From Macrophomina tecta (taxonomy: Eukaryota; Ascomycota; Dothideomycetes; Botryosphaeriales; Botryosphaeriaceae), in contig JAKSGN010000007.1 in the NCBI GenBank assembly GCA_024180945.1, forward strand, positions 2,232,001-2,296,000: a stretch of DNA of 64,000 nucleotides, read 5' to 3'. The notes beneath the pieces were generated by a model, which ran no database searches, was not told the DNA's origin, and saw nothing but the letters and a program-made list of their open reading frames with translations. Positions 41,794-51,346 of the stretch are shown piece by piece. Both the position numbers and the translations under genes were made by a program. Positions within the stretch are counted from its first letter, which is position 1; every line of letters begins with the position of its first letter.

Positions 41794-42838
41794 TCACCTC
41801 CTGTGTAAATCCTTTGATCTCTTACGGTCCAACCGGCGGTTAACAGCCCCAAGCACCACCTTCAAGATGCCCTCAGCCGTCAGCTCTGCGTCATCCTGGC
41901 CCGTGAACGGCACTGTATCGACGATGTCCCTAAGGTCATCCTCGCCAGCTAGCTCAGCCAGCTCATCATCTAGCTGCTTCAGGTGCTCCTTGGCGCCGGG
42001 TTCGCGGCCGACCTGGAAGAACTGGATGCCCACTTGCCAAGCCGGTGCATCGCACTTGTCGAGCTTCTTGGCCGCATGGATGATGACGCTCTCAACGTCG
42101 TCGCTCGGCTCCCCGTCGGTGATAACAATGATGTTCAGCGGTTTTGTGTTGTCGGGGTCAGCGGCAACGCGCTGCAGGTACGGCTTCAGAATCTGGTTCA
42201 GGCGTTGGCCTGTGGGAGTGCCGCCCTGAGGGCGGACCGTCGTGAAGATCTCGGTGACGGTGGACGTTAGAGTGACATTGTGATGGTACGGGTTGTCGGG
42301 GTGATTCAGGAAGAAGATGTCAATGCCATCGGCGTCGTGCGCTGTGCAGATAGGCGTAATGGTCTCCAGGGCCTTTCCTGTCTCGCGCCACGAACGGCCT
42401 GCCATGCTGCCCGAGTCATCTATCAGGAAAACAGTGTCGAAAGAATTGAGGAATGCATAGCGATCATCGGCCGGAACCGCGGCTACGGCCGGATTTGGCA
42501 TGTTCGGGGCGGTGGCGGCACTGGTATTGCCGCCGTGCGGAGTTGCCGAGTAAGCGGGTGGCGGCTCAGTTGCTGGAGTGGTGAAGGCGTTCATACCAGG
42601 ACGGTCTGAAATCTTATCAGCTTTCGTGTGCGATGATTCTTTGCGTGGTGGTTTTACCTGGGCGGCGGGTCGGCGGCGAAGCCTGGGAGTATGGGTTGTC
42701 GTTTACTTGACGTTGGGTGCCAGAAATAGCAGATTTGAAGCTCCTCACGCGCGAAGGAGTGGATCCGGTGGCATCCTTGGTGCTCGAGCGCGAAAACTTG
42801 TTCTTTAAGCTACCGAGGATAGACTCTCTGCGTTCCAT
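41794..42838 (-). CDS. von Willebrand factor type A domain protein
   Basis: Exons 42838-42658 and 42605-41794 (intron 42606-42657, GTAAAA...TTTCAG with branch GCTGAT, phase 1) give 330 aa. The vWA domain has a complete metal-ion-dependent adhesion site: FLIDDSGSM (DxSxS), the conserved Thr in PQGGTPTG and Asp in VITDGEPSD. N-terminal to it is a basic Ser-rich segment (ESILGSLKNKFSRSSTKD); the C-terminus is basic. No signal peptide, so probably intracellular. An in-frame ATG at 42916 would add 26 residues, but a TATTTAAA element at 42927-42934 lies only 11 bp before it, which favours 42838. Fungal members of this group have no settled function. Confidence 0.85.
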
Positions 42839-43629
42839 GGTGGATGATCGGCGTACTGGGCTCGCGCTTTGCGCACAGTTGTTGTTCAGTAATGCGACGA
42901 TGGCAGCGGCGGACATCCTGCGTGGCTTTAAATAGGGAGGAGGCGGGGGCAAACGGAAACGGAAGGAAGATTGGTAGTTGGGTAAAAGAATGCCGCGTAG
43001 TCATAAGGCTTCGTCACTTAGATCTAAAAGGCCAAACTTGACATACCGAGGCTATCGACTCTTTATATGACTTTCTTTGGTGGTGAAGGCTGGAGTCTGC
43101 CTTGAGAGAACCTCAAGCCGCGTCAACTGGGAGTAATAACGCGATATCACCACATGAGGCTTATTTCCGTCGCCTGCTCCTCAGAGGGTGAGGGGATTTC
43201 ATCTAAGAAAGGCTGGAGGGGCTCAGCCTTGTTCATTGCCCCGCCATGTGCAGGTGGCTAGTGCGACAGGGTGGGCTGAGCCTAATTCTGCCTGAGGGGC
43301 TTTTTGTTGGGCGTCATGCACAGCCTCATAACCTATAGGACCGGCGGTGCAAACTCATCTGCTCAGGTCACGCAAACTCAGCCCTTAAAATTTTATTGAA
43401 GGGGCTTTCCTGATCGAAAGAAAATTAATTGTGCGAGCAATCGGATTCGCGTGCCGAGGGTGTACATTTCAGCCCTACGTCGACCTTGTCGAAGGCGAAA
43501 AAATTCTAGCAGCATGTCGCTGACCATGCAGGCTGACTCTCAGTCGTCGTCTGGCCCCCCGCCATCTACAGTCCAATATCTGCGTCCAGCTGGACATCGC
43601 CGCAGCCAAAGCGGCTCACCATGGATGTC
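42839..43629. promoter_or_regulatory. upstream region of the vWA gene
   Basis: Contains the TATTTAAA element (42927-42934, minus strand) and otherwise only short frames. Confidence 0.45.
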
Positions 43630-45096
43630 CTAAGCGACCATGCGGTCCACGGCCCATGTTCCAAATGGCCTGACGGCAGCATTGTCCGCAGCAGACCAAT
43701 CATGCTCAGCAGCTGTAAACATATCTCGAACTGCGGCATGGCGACGTAGGCAGTTCTCCTTAGTATGCGGCTCTCTAGGGCCTGGGCGAGGAGCAGCAGA
43801 ACGAATGCTCCACAGTACGGGTCGATTTGCTTGGGACCAGGCGTATTCTGCTCTGCGCTCTCTCCAACACTCGCCACAGATACCAGAGTCATAAGGTGTG
43901 GCGCTACCGCCTAGGCAGCTTTGCAAATGATCTAGGAGCGGGATCATTTTCGTCCGGAGGCCGCAGTGCGAATGGTTTTTGTCAATCTGGTAGGAAGGAC
44001 ATTGGCGCAAGGAGTCCAAAAGTCGGGATATATCACCATGATAGCCTTCAGTCGAGTCCGAGTCGCAGATGGCAGAGTCAAGGCGGAGAGTGCCAATACG
44101 CGTGAAGAAGCGAATCATCTCTCCGAGCTGGTAAACGTCGCACTGTGCGGATGAATCATACCCGAGCCTACACTGCCGTTGCCCAGAGGTATATAGCTTG
44201 ATGAAGTGGGACTGGAGCGAGTTGATGGTATCCAGGATGCACGAGCGACGAAAGATGAGCTCATCTACTTGAAGGTCAGCAATCTTTCCGAGGAGAAAGG
44301 CGACAGAGACAGCCACAAGTCTTTCACGAGCACGCCTATGATGGGATTTCTTACCTTCAATACCCGATGGTATATCCCACCATAAGGCGCCTCCAGACCC
44401 ATCAAGGGCCTCTTTTTTCCACCTTGCAGAACCGCTCAGTATCAGCTTTTTGCTATACAGCTGTATCCAAGGAGGGTGGTCAAGAAGGGTGCCAATTAGC
44501 AGCTTTTGGCGCACCCGTTCCTCCGTTAAAGTTGCAGCAGTCTTCCCCTTGGCCTTCGCGTCCATCATTTGCAGGTATTTCCTTCGATGAACAAAGCGCG
44601 AAAACGTGGCGAGGGCGTCGAAGCGGTCTGCGACTATTGCGAGATTTGCCATGTTCGTAACGGGCGGAGCGTCCTTCCCGTTTCCAAGGGCTTGCTCGTG
44701 GAGAGCGCGCAGGAAGTCTGCCGTAATCAGCTTGATGGTGCTGACTTTGGAAGTCCTTCCAATGTCCACGATGGTAACTTCGGGAAGCTGGTCGAGGGGC
44801 ACATCAGCCATGGATGGATATTGTTTGCGGAGCTGATCATGCTGAACAGCAACATGTGAGGCCTCGCTGAAGCTACCGCTAAGAAGCTTCTCAAAATAGG
44901 AGGATGTAGCACGAAGGCGAGTGGACTCAACGCGATATAGAAAGCCTTCCTTGTCATCATCCTCCTTGACACGAAGTAGAACGTCTCCACCGGCAGAGAT
45001 GATGACTGGACCGGCCTCTGGTTGCGCCTCTTTCTTGTTAACGTCTGGCAAAGCAGGTGTGGTTGGTGGAGCGCCGAACAGAGACTCGCGCGCCAT
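43630..45096 (-). CDS. BTB/POZ-like protein with C-terminal Cys-rich region
   Basis: Exons 45096-44355 and 44264-43630 give 458 aa. The N-terminus resembles a BTB fold (GGDVLLRV...FRVESTRLRATSSYFEKLLSGSF with later VTIVDIG). The rest matches the fungal family in which a WxDxPxGIE(x)E block is followed by RRxCILDTINSLQxHFIKLYTS, QCRLGYDSSAQCDVYQLGEM and a C-terminal HCGLR...LDHLQ...GICGECW motif that may bind metal. Intron 44265-44354 is 90 nt, in frame and stop-free (GTAAGA...AAGTAG, branch GCTGAC). Unspliced it would insert 30 residues in the middle of the conserved GIEDELIFRR block. Function unknown, presumably protein-protein interaction. Confidence 0.8.
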   Translation of the reverse strand: MARESLFGAPPTTPALPDVNKKEAQPEAGPVIISAGGDVLLRVKEDDDKEGFLYRVESTRLRATSSYFEKLLSGSFSEASHVAVQHDQLRKQYPSMADVPLDQLPEVTIVDIGRTSKVSTIKLITADFLRALHEQALGNGKDAPPVTNMANLAIVADRFDALATFSRFVHRRKYLQMMDAKAKGKTAATLTEERVRQKLLIGTLLDHPPWIQLYSKKLILSGSARWKKEALDGSGGALWWDIPSGIEGKKSHHRRARERLVAVSVAFLLGKIADLQVDELIFRRSCILDTINSLQSHFIKLYTSGQRQCRLGYDSSAQCDVYQLGEMIRFFTRIGTLRLDSAICDSDSTEGYHGDISRLLDSLRQCPSYQIDKNHSHCGLRTKMIPLLDHLQSCLGGSATPYDSGICGECWRERRAEYAWSQANRPVLWSIRSAAPRPGPREPHTKENCLRRHAAVRDMFTAAEHDWSAADNAAVRPFGTWAVDRMVA

Positions 45097-45685
45097 GGCG
45101 AGGGCCGTCGGAGAAGCACCAATGGAAATTTCGGGCGAGGAGGATCGTAGTAGCTGGATTGACTCAGGGATATGGCCAGTTCATCGTGGAACAGTTGTCA
45201 GGTCGTGAGGCAAGAGACTCTTGAGGGAATGGTTTAGGGAAGGCGAGCGGCGGAAGGAACCTTAGCCTCACGTCACCGCCTGACCAACGGCACCGCGGAA
45301 AATCCGGGACTACTGAATGCCTGAGGCCACAAGTCTGGCGGACGTGCACTGCGCTACGACACTGCCCCCACCCCCACTTATGGATTCGCTCACCAGGACA
45401 TCGACATGACTTCCTCCCCTACTTTTTCCAAGCCACACGGTACGACTTGCACATCCACTCGGGCACCACTATGCGGATTGTAAGGTATTCTTTATTAATT
45501 ATCAAGTAGCTCATATGCGCCGACGCTCCCGGAACCTTTCCTCTCTCGTACTTAAGTCGGACAACTAACTTATTGCTCCACCCCCAAGTAGCGACAGGCC
45601 CGTGCCGTGGTCGTTAGCAGTGATCATTAAGATATCAGAATCATACAGCAACCTTCAACGCTGAAGCGAAACACAGCTTGACCGG
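45097..45685. other. intergenic: BTB-like promoter and FTR1 3' side
   Basis: 589 bp without coding signal. Confidence 0.45.
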
Positions 45686-47061
45686 CTAGTGCTGGCGTAA
45701 GTCGGCCGTCAGCACTGACAGTCTGGAGTGCGACGAGATTCTGTTCGAATCACGGCTTCCGTGCTTGTGTATTTCTCGCACATTCGCCATTGTCGGCCTT
45801 CCATCTCCGTCTGACATGGTCTTTCCGAAGACGGGGCTGTCATGCGTTCGCGGCTCGCTTTCGCTGTCGCGCGGCGAGCTTGCTTTGCTCCTCATGAACG
45901 GCACACGCCCGCCCTTCTCGGCGTAACGCATCAAGACGAATGTAACGATCACCACCAACCAGTAGAGGTTGTATGAAATGACCGATCCATACGTGGCCGA
46001 GTTTTGCCATCCCAGAATGCTGTTGAAAATACCCCAGCCGCCGCCACCGTTGATTTCCGGGTTGCAGCAGTTCACATGCCAGACGCTCTGGCGGATGTCG
46101 TACGAGCCCGGACCCGAGCCAGTCTCGGCTGCATCTCCTCCGGTAAGCTGGCTCCACTGCGGGAGTCAATACGAGTTGCACAGAGCGTCGGGCAAGGGTT
46201 GCTTACGTGGTGCATCTCGAGATTCCACACGGCCTTGGAGAACAAGCCTGCCGCGACCAAGTAGAGGAAACAGGTCGAAATGATCAGGAAGACTTGCAGC
46301 GATGCGAAATTCCCTCCCCTAGGGTTCGCATGAGTAGAGGCGCGGTAAGTCGGCTGCTTGATACTCACTTGTAGATGAAGTAACCGATGAGGATGCCTGC
46401 AGCCAAGCCGGCAACGACAGCAAGTGGAAAGCTCTCTGCAGGCATTCCAAGACTGACGCCACCGATGAATACGACGGCTTCGAGTCCTTCGCGCAGTACA
46501 GTGACGAATGGGAGGAGGAACATGGCGTACTTCTCCGCCCAGGTCTTCACGCGATTTCCGGTAATGGTCTTGGCGCGTTCCCGGGATTCAAGGGCCTTTG
46601 CAAGCTTGACCCGCCACTTGTCCTGGAGTTTGGACACTCTCAGGAGGGCAGCACCCATGGCGGTGATAATGACCGTGGCGATGAGACTGAAGATGCCCTC
46701 CCACAGGTCTTCAGTTTTCGAGAAAAAGTCCTGGCCGATGCCATAGAAGGCGCCAATGAAGCCACCGCCAATTGCTAGGCAGATAAACAGGCCCACGCCC
46801 ACTCCCCACCAAACCTGGGAGCTGCTTGAGCAAGGATGCGGCTGCGGGTCGAGGGGCAACTCACCTGGCTGACAAGCTGCTTGTATGTCGCAGCATCTCG
46901 CTCTGGGCCCAGGGTCTGCTTGATAAACGACAGCAAAACTGAGACGATAATGCTCGTCTCAAGACATTCGCGCATGCAAATGAAAAAGACTGAACCGGTG
47001 TTAGCTGACGCGGCGGCGAGGTGCTGGCGAACTTACCGGGCACGGCAAAGACGTTCACCAT
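45686..47061 (-). CDS. FTR1: high-affinity iron permease Ftr1
   Basis: Plasma-membrane Fe3+ permease that works as a complex with the ferroxidase Fet3. Five exons (47061-47037, 46989-46865, 46814-46369, 46318-46207, 46156-45686), four introns of 47-50 nt, give 392 aa. The hydrophobic start [30 protein letters not shown] carries the first iron-binding motif as RECLE; the second, [18 protein letters not shown], is the canonical REGLE. Further membrane segments include [43 protein letters not shown] and [15 protein letters not shown]. The cytosolic C-terminus is Ser/Arg-rich. The gene is divergent from FET3, the usual fungal arrangement, and GATA sites in the shared region point to iron repression. 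Confidence 0.95.
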
Positions 47062-47130
47062 GGTGGCCACACAGCGCCTCGGAGGGGGAGGTCTTGGGCA
47101 AAAGATGTAGGAAGGAGGGGGCTGGGGATG

Positions 47131-47159
47131 ATCAGATAGCGGCCATCTGAAACTGATAA
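47131..47159 (+). promoter_or_regulatory. GATA-factor sites near FTR1 (SreA-like)
   Basis: ATCAGATAG at 47131-47139 differs in one base from the ATCWGATAA consensus described for the Aspergillus iron repressor SreA; a second HGATAR core, TGATAA, is at 47154-47159. Both are within 100 bp of the FTR1 start. Confidence 0.45.
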
Positions 47160-47739
47160 AAAAGAAGAGGCGGCGATCTTGGGCTTAATGGCGCGCGTTC
47201 CGGGCATGCCACAAGGGTCAGCCTGGCAGGCCAGTTGTGGAGGCCTGTGCATTAGCGCGCTTTGCGGGCTGCTGCATTTGACATGAGGCAGAGGAGACCT
47301 CTCCACCCCCCATCTCCACGCCGGCTCTCTCGTCGCCGCCGGGAAGCTTGGCCATTGCTTGCTTCACCGCACGGCAGCGATCACCGCACCACCCGCCACC
47401 CAGCCCCAACCCTCTGCATTGCTGCGCAGTTCGCAGCCGCAGCGCAATGCATGCAGAGCCAGCCGCACAGCACAGGGCCCGTGTCCATGCTTGACTAGCT
47501 TCTAGCTCCAGCCACGGCGGCAGACAGAAAGTTTTGGAAGATCAGCTGTCGTATCACCTCAGGACAGAGGAGTCAAGCGCTTGGCCTCGCCACCAGCCCG
47601 TTTATTTATTTTTTTTTTCTTTTCTCGGGCAGGAATCGACATTCTTCACATAGCAGGAGCTGCTTTAGGCCGCCTCGCCGGCTCCGCTAGCTCTGCCCAC
47701 ACCGCTGCCCGCGGCGCCTGGCCCATATATTGCGGCTTC

Positions 47740-47748
47740 TTATCTGAT
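47740..47748 (-). promoter_or_regulatory. perfect ATCWGATAA site (SreA-like)
   Basis: On the minus strand the bases read ATCAGATAA, an exact match to the extended SreA consensus, about 380 bp before the FET3 start. Confidence 0.55.
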
Positions 47749-48127
47749 TCTGGCCGTCTCATAAGCCCTGCATTTACCCCAACCCGCACTGCGGCATTTG
47801 TCGATTAAGCTTCAGCCGGCAGCTTGGCTCCTCTAGACCCTGTCTAGATCGTCTGACACGACAGCCGCCGCCCCCTCCGCGGCGGCTTCATCCGCCGCTG
47901 TGCCCTCGCGATAATCAGATGCTAAAGCCTATCAAATCTAATCGATCAATCACACGCCGCCTCTGACATACCCACTGCGCCCGATTCACACCATTCCTCT
48001 GACACTCTCCTCCGGAGCTCGCATCAGGGCGCTCTCTCGCCCTCCTGACCTTCCGTCCGGCGCCGATATCGTCGTGTTCCGTATATGAGGGGTAATCGCG
48101 ACGGTGTTCCCGCCCACACTCTCAGCC

Positions 48128-50396
48128 ATGGCCCAGTCTCTGTTCCTCCTGCTTGCTGCTGCCCTGTGCAGCCGCGCTGCCACAGTCACGTATGACTTTA
48201 ACGTGACCTGGGTCACCGCCAACCCTGATGCTGCTTTTCGTCGCACTACCATTGGCATCAATGGCCAGTGGCCGCTCCCTGCAATCGACGTCACCAAGGG
48301 CGACCGCGTTGTCATCAACGTCAACAACCAGCTGGAAACGGAGAGTACCAGTTTGCATTTCCATGGAATCTACATGAATGGCACCAACCACATGGATGGC
48401 CCGACTGGCGTGACCCAGTGCGAGATACCGCCCGGGAGCTCATTCACATACAATTTTACGGTATAGCACGATCCCACCCCTTGTTTACTTATAGCTAACC
48501 GCACGCAGGTCGACCAACCGGGAACTTACTGGTGAGTAGCCAGCTGTTGGCGTCAAGACCGGGAAAGCTGACGTAGTTTCAGGTATCATTCTCACAACCG
48601 CGGCCAGTATCCCGATGGATTGCGAGGGCCTTTTATTGTCAGAGACCCCGACAATCCGTTCAAGGATGACTATGATGAGGAAGTCGTCCTGACATTCTCC
48701 GACTGGTACCACGACCGGATCCCCACCCTCATGAAGAGTTTCATTAGTGTCACAAACCCCACCGGCGCGGAGCCTGTCCCGAACGCGGCACTGATGAATG
48801 ACACTCAGAACCTCACCTTCCAGATGACTCCCGGGCGGAGATACATGTTCCGACTAATAAACATTGGTGCATTTGCTGCTCAATACGTCTGGTTCGAAGG
48901 CCATACCATGCGTATCGTAGAAGTCGACGGCGTGTACACCGAAGCCGCAGACGCAGAGCGAATTTACATGACTGCCGCTCAACGCTACAGCGTAATCATC
49001 ACCGCAAAGAACGAATCTACCTCAAACTTCGCCTTTGTTGGAAGCATGGATCAGGTCAGCTATCCTTTTGCTGGGCCGACATTTCCCTTCTTCTAACATA
49101 ATGCAGGATCTCTTTGATACTATTCCAGCAGGCCTTAATAATAACGTGACCGGGTGGCTTGTCTACAATCAACAGAACGGCTTGTTGCCACCTTTAGCTA
49201 TCGGGGACTACGATCCGTTCGATGACTTCACACTTGTGCCTCAAGATGGTATGGAGCTCTACGATCACGTCGATCATTCCATCACCCTCGATATGAAGAT
49301 GGACAATCTCGGGGACGGAGCAAATTAGTATGTTGACTGTAGTTGACAACGGCCAAATGCCATGACTGACGAGCGCAGTGCCTTTTTCAACGACGTGACC
49401 TACGTCGAGCCCAAGGTGCCGACTCTGTACACGGTGTTGTCTACTGGCAATAATGCCACAGACTCGAGAATCTACGGTAGCAACACCAACAGCTTCATAT
49501 TGGCTAAGGACGAAGTCGTCGAGATCATCCTCAACAACAATGATCCGGGAAAGCACCCTTTCCATCTGCATGGGCACGCATTCCAAGCAATCGTTCGTTC
49601 CGAAGAAGAAGCCGGCGCGTACGTGGCAAACGAAACCTTTCCCCAGACGCCAATGCGCCGCGATACAATTCTTGTCCGGCCCAATGGCAATATAGTACTG
49701 AGATTCAAGGCTGACAATCCTGGTGTCTGGCTGTTCCATTGTCATATTGAATGGTATGCTCCTTGGTATCTTTTATCCTAGCTCTACTGACCTCTTACTG
49801 TTAGGCATGTTGCGTCGGGCCTTATTGCCACCATGATAGAGGCACCGCTTGACCTGCAATCTTCTCTCGGCAACAGCATTCCTGCTGATCACTGGCGAGC
49901 TTGTGCCGCCGCCGGCACACCTACTGCAGGCAACGCAGCAGGCAACACGATTGATTATCTTGACCTGACTGGTGAAAACAAGAGCCCCGGCCCGCTTCCC
50001 TCTGGCTTTGAAGCGAAAGGCATTGTCGCGCTTGTCTTCAGTTGTATTGCTGCTGTCTTGGGCATGGCAGCCATCGTATGGTACGGGATGGCGCCTCTGA
50101 CAGATGGAACTGGTCAGCAACAACACGTTGTGGATCAACAGCCGCAAGGACGCTCCGCACAAGTTGGCGTCATGCCCCTAGCGGTCGCGGCAAAACGTGA
50201 GCAAAGGATGGCCAGCCGGACTGATTTGGAGGCAGAGATGCGGCAAGAAAAGAGCGGAGAAATTACCATGGTGGAGCAGAGGAGGAGCAGCCGTGGGTCA
50301 TCGAACATGCTGGATGTCAGGAGGAGTAGCCGCGGTTCGTCTAACATGCTAGAGACTAGAAGAAGCAGTCGTGGCAGTGAGCAGATGCTGTCATGA
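48128..50396 (+). CDS. FET3: Fet3-type ferroxidase (multicopper oxidase)
   Basis: Cell-surface multicopper oxidase that oxidises Fe2+ for uptake by Ftr1. Six exons (48128-48460, 48509-48531, 48583-49054, 49107-49327, 49379-49753, 49805-50396) give 671 aa; exon 2 is only 23 nt. Signal peptide [17 protein letters not shown]. All copper ligand blocks are present: [19 protein letters not shown] (joined from exons 2 and 3), [10 protein letters not shown] and LFHCHIEWH (joined across intron 5). A C-terminal membrane segment [23 protein letters not shown] anchors it, as in Fet3 and unlike laccases. The cytosolic tail holds three copies of an RRSSRGS-NML-type repeat. The ATG at 48128 directly precedes the signal peptide. 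Partner and divergent neighbour of FTR1. Confidence 0.95.
50275..50393 (+). repeat. threefold tail repeat in FET3
   Basis: DNA encoding three tandem copies of about 13 residues, each RRSSRGS followed by (S/E)(N/Q)ML and an acidic residue in the first two. Copies differ at synonymous positions, so the protein repeat is conserved beyond the DNA repeat. Confidence 0.75.
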
Positions 50397-51346
50397 GGAC
50401 CAACATCATGTTAGCAAGGTAAGTGGAAATCCGCTGTGAAGAAATGCAGGGTCAGTTGTGAGAGGGAAAGCTATCACGAATGGCTGAAGAGCCTTGGGCC
50501 TTGTTACGATGTAATGTTGTCCGGAAATGTTGTGGTAATTATTGTATGGAAACGTAGTCCTTTCCTATTGGTGTACGATTGGAATCAACCTTCGTAGTTA
50601 AATGAATGACGCTTCTGTATGCAATGGCAATGCCTTGAGTTCGTTTCATATCCACTTGAGAGGCTCATCCTCACCGCCACGCTGGCGCCCGCTTTCACAT
50701 GAGCAGATGAGAATACGCACACTTACTATGGGGTCTTGCTGCCGGCCTGAATCCAGGATTTCAGTCCAAGAACCACGCAAGATTGGCTTCTGGACGGAGA
50801 TTTCCAGCGGAGATTTGGGGTCTCATATAAACTTTCCCCACAACATAAACCACAGAAAACACTCGCATTGATCGATGTCCAGTCCCCGGGGGTCCAGGCC
50901 CAGTAATGCGGTTCCAAAATACGCATGTCAAGTAAGCCATACCACACGCCAGAAGCAACCCAGCGAACGGGTAACCGGCAACGATAATCCGCAATGGCCG
51001 TGTGACGCCCAGACTCACTAAGTTAGATCCTTGTCAACTCCCTGCGGGGTTTTTCTCGCTGGGCTTGCAGAAGAAACGTGAGCACCTGGTCAGTGAAGTC
51101 ATCATTGACAGTGCCGTTTTGTGGAATGATGTGATCGGCACAGTGGCCAGCGCCGCCGCGATCGCGGCGAGAGCGAAGGCAGACCTTTTTTTTTTTTTTC
51201 GTGCGATATCGCTAATGAGATCGCCTGGCCACCAATTGTTGCAGTGAACATGCCACACCAGACCTGGTGACAAAAACCTTGATCACAGTCAGTTCGGTTC
51301 TCTTCGCTCCCAGACGTTGTTAGGCTCGCACTCCGTCGTCACGGAT
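50397..51346. other. intergenic: FET3 3' side and transporter promoter
   Basis: 0.95 kb with a T13-like tract near 51187-51200; no gene recognised. Confidence 0.45.

Larger units (their letters stand above)
47062..48127. promoter_or_regulatory. shared FTR1-FET3 promoter
   Basis: 1.07 kb between the divergent iron genes. It holds GATA-type sites (listed separately), a T-rich tract near 47605-47618, TATA-like ATATAT at 47725-47730 and long pyrimidine-rich leader sequence before FET3. Both genes need to be expressed together, so a common control region is expected. Confidence 0.65.
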
